Positions 23,149 through 26,276 of a stretch of 26,276 nt of DNA are shown here, piece by piece. The translations under genes and the position numbers were made by a program. The DNA is taken from contig DASYSL010000216.1 of the NCBI GenBank assembly GCA_036003365.1, positions 1-26,276 of the forward strand. The letters are read 5' to 3'. The notes beneath the pieces were generated by a model. The model was not told the DNA's origin. It was given only the letters and a program-made list of their open reading frames with translations, and ran no database searches. This DNA is from DASYSL01 sp036003365 (lineage in GTDB: Bacteria > Eisenbacteria > RBG-16-71-46 > DASYSL01). Position 1 is the first letter of the stretch. Each line of letters opens with the position of its first letter.

Positions 23149-25029
23149 ATGACGGACAACGATCGCGCCAGCGTGGCCGTGACCACTTCCACCGCGGATC
23201 TCGAGCGGCTGTGCCGCCTCGTCCGCACCTACATCGTGCGCGAGACGACGGCGGCGGGCAGCGGGCACGTGACCTCGTCGTTCTCGGCCACCGAGCTCAT
23301 GACGGCGCTTTTCTTCCACCGGCTGCATTTCGATCTCGCGCGGCCGGAGCTGGCCAACAACGATCGCGTGGTGTTCTCGAAGGGCCACGCCTCGCCCTTG
23401 CTCTACGCCCTGTACGCCGCGGCGGGGGCGGTGCCGGAGGCGCAGCTCGACACGCTGCGCAAGCTCGGAAGCCCGCTCGAGGGCCACCCGACGCCGAACT
23501 TCCGCTACGCCGACGCGGCCACCGGATCGCTCGGGCAGGGGATCTCGATCGCCCTCGGCATGGCGCTGGCCGCGCGCAAGCTCGATCAGCTCACCTGCAT
23601 GACGTGGACGCTGCTCGGCGACGGCGAGCTGGCCGAGGGCTCGGTATGGGAAGCCGCCGAGCTGGCGTCGCATTACGAACTGAGCAATCTGGTCGCCATC
23701 TGCGACATCAATCGTCTCGGCCAGAGCGGCCCCACGATGGTTCAGCACCACACCGAGATCTATCGCGCGCGCTTCGAGGCCTTCGGATGGAAGACGCACG
23801 TGATCGACGGCCACGATCTCGATGCGCTGTGCGCTCTCTACGACTCGATCGATGGCCGCGGGAATCAACCCGTGGCCATCGTGGCGAGCACGATCAAGGG
23901 CAAGGGATTCTCGCTGGTGGCCGACAAGGAAGGCTGGCATGGCAAGGCGCTCACGCCCGAGCAGGCGCAGCAGTGCTACAAGGAGATCGGCCCCGCCGAT
24001 CCGGATCCGCCGGGCGCCATCGCCAAGCCGGAGCCCAAGCAGCCGGTGCGCAAGCGCCCCGAGCTTCCGGCGCCGATCACCTACAAGCTCGGCGACAAGG
24101 TGGCGACGCGCAAGGCCTATGGAGACGCTCTGGCGCGCCTCGGCAAGGCGATGCCCGAGGTGGTGGCGCTCGATGGCGACGTGAAGAACTCCACTTTTGC
24201 CGAGGATTTCGCGAAGGCCGTCCCCGATCGCTACTTCGACATGTTCATCGCCGAGCAGAACATGGTGGGCACGGCGGTGGGGCTCTCGACGCGCGGCCAC
24301 GTGCCGTTCGTCTCGACCTTCGCGGCGTTCATGAGCCGCGCCTACGACCAGGTCCGCATGGCCGTCTACTCGCGCGCCAACGTGAAATTCGTGGGCTCGC
24401 ACTGCGGGGTGTCGATCGGTGAAGACGGGCCGTCGCAGATGGGGCTCGAAGACCTCGCGATGTTCCGCGCTCTGGGCCAGTCGGTCGTCCTCTATCCCAG
24501 CGATGCGGTGTCGACCGAGCGCTGCGTCGAGTTGCTGATCACCCATCGCGGCATCGGCTACCTGCGCACCACGCGGCCGGCCACACCCGTGCTTTATTGC
24601 GAAGCCGACGTCTTCCACCTCGGCGGCAGCATGGTGCCCCGGCACTCGGAGGCGGACCGCCTCACCATCGTGGGCGCCGGCATCACGGTGCACGAGGCGT
24701 TGAAGGCGGCGGATGCCCTGGCCGGCAAGGGACTCGCGGTGCGTGTCGTCGATGCGTATTCGATCAAGCCCTTGGATCGCGAAGGTCTGCTCGCCCACGC
24801 GCGCGCCACCGGCGGCCAGCTGCTCGTGGTCGAAGACCACTGGCCCGAAGGCGGCCTCGGCGAGGCCGTGGCCGGAGCGCTCTCCTACGAGCCCGACGTG
24901 CGCGTGTGGCGCATGGCGGTGCAGGGCATCCCTTCGTCGGCCTCGCCCGAAGACACCATGCGCTGCGCGCGCATCGACGCCGCCGCGATCCAGACGCAGG
25001 CCGAGAAGCTGATCGGGGGGAAGGGATGA
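23149..25029 (+). CDS. tkt: Transketolase of the short, animal-like type
   Basis: A 626-aa thiamine-diphosphate enzyme that moves two-carbon units between sugar phosphates in the non-oxidative pentose phosphate pathway. GSGH at 37-40, SKGH at 77-80 and the ThDP/metal motif GDGE at 157-160 with N188 are in the first domain. The second domain holds the catalytic Glu E369 in AEQNM, then STFAAFMSRAYDQ at 389-401 and GSHCGVSIGEDGPSQM at 416-431. The third domain begins near 500. The length and these motifs match mammalian transketolase (623 aa) more closely than the roughly 660-aa E. coli TktA. GAGGG precedes the ATG, and 19 nt separate it from pgl. The stop overlaps the next ATG by 4 nt. Confidence 0.95.
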   Translation: MTDNDRASVAVTTSTADLERLCRLVRTYIVRETTAAGSGHVTSSFSATELMTALFFHRLHFDLARPELANNDRVVFSKGHASPLLYALYAAAGAVPEAQLDTLRKLGSPLEGHPTPNFRYADAATGSLGQGISIALGMALAARKLDQLTCMTWTLLGDGELAEGSVWEAAELASHYELSNLVAICDINRLGQSGPTMVQHHTEIYRARFEAFGWKTHVIDGHDLDALCALYDSIDGRGNQPVAIVASTIKGKGFSLVADKEGWHGKALTPEQAQQCYKEIGPADPDPPGAIAKPEPKQPVRKRPELPAPITYKLGDKVATRKAYGDALARLGKAMPEVVALDGDVKNSTFAEDFAKAVPDRYFDMFIAEQNMVGTAVGLSTRGHVPFVSTFAAFMSRAYDQVRMAVYSRANVKFVGSHCGVSIGEDGPSQMGLEDLAMFRALGQSVVLYPSDAVSTERCVELLITHRGIGYLRTTRPATPVLYCEADVFHLGGSMVPRHSEADRLTIVGAGITVHEALKAADALAGKGLAVRVVDAYSIKPLDREGLLAHARATGGQLLVVEDHWPEGGLGEAVAGALSYEPDVRVWRMAVQGIPSSASPEDTMRCARIDAAAIQTQAEKLIGGKG

Positions 25030-25409
25030 GCACGGAGGAATTCGGCCAGCGCTACGCGCAAGCCTGGTGCAGCCAGGATCCCGATCAGGTTGCCGCGTTC
25101 TACGCCGAGGACGGATCGCTCACGGTCAACGATGGCGAGCCCGCCGTCGGCCGCGCGGCGATCGCCGGCGTGGCACGCGGCTTCATGACCGAATTTCCCG
25201 ACATGGTGGTGACCATGGACCGGCTTGTCGCCAAGACGGGCGGCCACGAGTTTCACTGGACGGTGACGGGCACGTACGCGGCCAATGGCAACAAGGTGCG
25301 TTTCAGCGGCTACGAGGATTGGCGCTTCGGCTCGGATGGCCTCGTCGAAGAGTCGAATGGCTTCTTCGATGCCGACGATTACGCTCGGCAGATTCGCGGC
25401 GGCGCATGA
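25026..25409 (+). CDS. SnoaL/NTF2-like small protein
   Basis: A 127-aa soluble protein of the NTF2-like/SnoaL-like fold: an N-terminal helix pair with YAQAWCSQDPDQVAAFYAEDGSLTVNDGEPAVGRAAI, then a curved beta-sheet ending in EDWRFGSDGLVEESNGFFDADDYARQI. The fold hosts enzymes and ligand-binding proteins, so no reaction can be named. The ATG at 25026 overlaps the tkt stop (ATGA) and GGGG stands near it, so it is the last gene of the pentose-phosphate operon. A link to sugar-phosphate metabolism is inference from position. Confidence 0.82.
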   Translation: MSTEEFGQRYAQAWCSQDPDQVAAFYAEDGSLTVNDGEPAVGRAAIAGVARGFMTEFPDMVVTMDRLVAKTGGHEFHWTVTGTYAANGNKVRFSGYEDWRFGSDGLVEESNGFFDADDYARQIRGGA

Positions 25410-25422
25410 CGAAGCGGCAGCC

Positions 25423-25470
25423 CGTTTGTGAAACGATTCACAAACGCACGTTGCCGTGCGTCGAGGTTCT
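25423..25470. repeat. Structured repeat, copy 1
   Basis: CGTTTGTGAA at 25423-25432 and TTCACAAACG at 25437-25446 form a perfect 10-bp palindrome around ACGA. It runs into a second hairpin, ACGCACG at 25444-25450 with CGTGCGT at 25455-25461, and then GGTTCT at 25465-25470. The 20 nt at 25428-25447 recur at 26110-26129 with one mismatch, and GGTTCT recurs at the same 37-nt offset. It begins 13 nt after the stop of the SnoaL-like gene. Confidence 0.8.
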
Positions 25471-25481
25471 TTAGAGGACTC

Positions 25482-26099
25482 TTGTTCCAGCGTGCTCTTG
25501 TAGTTGCCTATTTTCTTGCCTGCTTGTCTTTCGGGTCGGCCCCCGCGAGCACGGGGGGCCCCCAAGAAATCCGCGTCCTCGGGTTTGAACGATCCACGCG
25601 AAATCTCTTCTTTGCAGCTTTCGACTATTCGGAATCGGGCCAAGAGCCTCAAATCTTTTTCATTCGAGTCGATTCTCTAGGCCGAGGGACTCCGCACTGG
25701 ATGGAACCACCGGTGTTTCCCTCGACGGACCAGCGATTCCGGTTGGTTTGGACTCAAGCGAAGATGGACTCGCTGCGGGGTGTGCTCGCGAAGCTCGATA
25801 CGCTGTCTCAGGCCAAACCGCGTGTTCGCGTGAAATCGCTCTCGGAGTGGCTCATTTCGCCTGCGAACTCCTATCCGAGGCGCCCGCAGTACGTGTTGAA
25901 CGTCATTGTCGAGTGCGCGCCTCTTTCAGGCTCGATGGACTTGTCGACATTTTGCGATCGGCACGTGACGCTCAGGAGTTTGTGGACCGTACCCGGAGAG
26001 CACTCTGCGATCGCATGCCTTGCTTACACGGGGCTTCCCTATGAATCCTGCTATGAATCGGACGTGCTCCTGCTCTTGAAAGCTAGTCGGGGAAGGTGA
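25482..26099 (+). CDS. Hypothetical exported protein, low GC
   Basis: About 205 aa, not recognised. The N-terminus FQRALVVAYFLACLSFGSAPAS looks like a signal peptide with cleavage near residue 22, so the mature protein is probably periplasmic or secreted. Four cysteines in the last third (in VECAP, TFCDR, IACLA and ESCYE) could form two disulfides. TTG at 25482 is preferred because AGAGG stands 4 nt upstream and the signal peptide then begins cleanly. The alternative GTG at 25428 lies inside the palindromic repeat and has no ribosome-binding site. G+C is roughly 58% over 25501-25860 by hand count, against about 70% or more in parts of the adjacent operon. The gene is bracketed by two copies of the same repeat, which suggests it was acquired separately. 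Confidence 0.65.
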   Translation: MFQRALVVAYFLACLSFGSAPASTGGPQEIRVLGFERSTRNLFFAAFDYSESGQEPQIFFIRVDSLGRGTPHWMEPPVFPSTDQRFRLVWTQAKMDSLRGVLAKLDTLSQAKPRVRVKSLSEWLISPANSYPRRPQYVLNVIVECAPLSGSMDLSTFCDRHVTLRSLWTVPGEHSAIACLAYTGLPYESCYESDVLLLLKASRGR

Positions 26100-26109
26100 G
26101 CGAGCACTC

Positions 26110-26152
26110 GTGAAATGATTCACAAACGCGCCATAAAGCGCGCTGGGGTTCT
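26110..26152. repeat. Structured repeat, copy 2
   Basis: GTGAAATGATTCACAAACGC at 26110-26129 matches copy 1 at 25428-25447 with one mismatch. A stem CGCGC at 26127-26131 and GCGCG at 26138-26142 lies at the same offset as the second hairpin of copy 1, though its sequence differs. GGTTCT follows at 26147-26152. The left arm of the long palindrome is shortened here. It begins 11 nt after the stop of the hypothetical gene. Confidence 0.8.
26121..26142 (-). terminator. Possible terminator of the glucokinase gene
   Basis: Read on the minus strand, CGCGC, loop TTTATG and GCGCG are followed by TTTGTG. This is about 29-50 nt after the glucokinase stop. The 5-bp GC stem with a short U-rich tail is a weak intrinsic terminator. 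It is part of repeat copy 2. Confidence 0.35.
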
Positions 26153-26170
26153 CCAAGAGCCACCGACGTT

Positions 26171-26276
26171 TCAGCTCTGCGCGGCCAACCTCGCCGCACC
26201 GAACAGAGCGGCGCGCGGCTCGGTGACGAGCCGGACCGGGACCTGGCGGATGAAGTCGTCGAGAGGGGACTTCGCC
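26171..26276 (-). CDS. glk: Glucokinase, C-terminal end only (runs off the window)
   Basis: Only the last 34 residues are inside the window, reading AKSPLDDFIRQVPVRLVT and then EPRAALFGAARLAAQS before a TGA (complement of 26171-26173). The pattern of IPV-x-V/L followed by a small-residue turn and LLGAA is the usual C-terminus of glucokinases (COG0837). Glucokinase would phosphorylate glucose to feed the pgi/zwf genes that point toward it, which makes the call more likely. With so short a fragment, another ASKHA-family sugar kinase is possible. The start and the ATP-binding region lie beyond the window. Confidence 0.6.
   Translation of the reverse strand, partial: AKSPLDDFIRQVPVRLVTEPRAALFGAARLAAQS

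Noticed and set aside
23107..24840. 577-codon minus-strand frame opposite tkt, and similar frames at 9418-11502 and 7099-8634
   Set aside because: All lie opposite clear genes and have shadow-type composition with no recognisable motifs.
25444..25470. tRNA-like T-arm (hairpin with GGTTC)
   Set aside because: No acceptor, D or anticodon arms can be formed around it.
25423..26152. Integron attC sites
   Set aside because: The repeats lack GTTRRRY and RYYYAAC core boxes at their ends and no integrase is in the window.

Overview
The window is a stretch of high-GC bacterial chromosome, about two thirds G+C in most genes, coding-dense on both strands. It has no rRNA, tRNA, CRISPR array, transposase or phage gene that I can see. 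Two proteins end in FlgD-type Ig-like domains, and there is a kelch-repeat exoprotein, a lipoprotein with Ca-binding-type Asp/Asn repeats, and an HD-GYP response regulator. Together these suggest a Gram-negative-type, probably environmental lineage outside the well-studied proteobacteria, for example something like Candidatus Eisenbacteria. That placement is an inference from domain content, not a phylogeny.

Layout. 1-1428: an upstream terminator-like hairpin, then an HNH-endonuclease-domain gene of lower GC. 1385-3440 (minus): a probable fdhD / M24 aminopeptidase operon. Divergent from it, sharing a CATG start-codon overlap, is an FdhF/YdeP-like molybdopterin oxidoreductase (3439-5718), the likely client of FdhD. 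5681-8667 (minus): a DUF2231 membrane protein and a 12-repeat secreted kelch protein. 8790-11517 (plus): an alpha/beta hydrolase, a nitrilase-family amidohydrolase and a REC/HD-GYP regulator. 11564-15009 (plus): DUF1015 protein, a 97-aa unknown and the CstA transporter, tightly packed. 15011-15163: tandem palindromic repeats. 15183-17069 (minus): a secreted M61 peptidase with a PDZ domain. 17215-17883 (plus): a lipoprotein.

17960-25409 is one tightly coupled operon: pgi, zwf, opcA, pgl, tkt and a small SnoaL/NTF2-like gene. Several stop/start codons overlap by 4 nt. It covers glucose-6-phosphate isomerisation, the first two oxidative pentose-phosphate steps with the OpcA activator of G6PD, and transketolase. 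The 3' end of a probable glucokinase gene (minus strand, 26171 to the window edge) lies opposite it, so the right end is devoted to entry of glucose into the pentose phosphate route. Gluconate-6-phosphate dehydrogenase and transaldolase are not in the window.

The least ordinary parts are four. (1) A low-GC orphan gene at 25482-26099 is bracketed by two copies of a roughly 43-nt structured repeat. (2) Several genes have a -10-like hexamer 6-8 nt before the start codon and no good Shine-Dalgarno, suggesting leaderless mRNAs. (3) Three palindromes at about 48-nt period lie between cstA and the M61 gene. (4) The transketolase is of the short, animal-like type.
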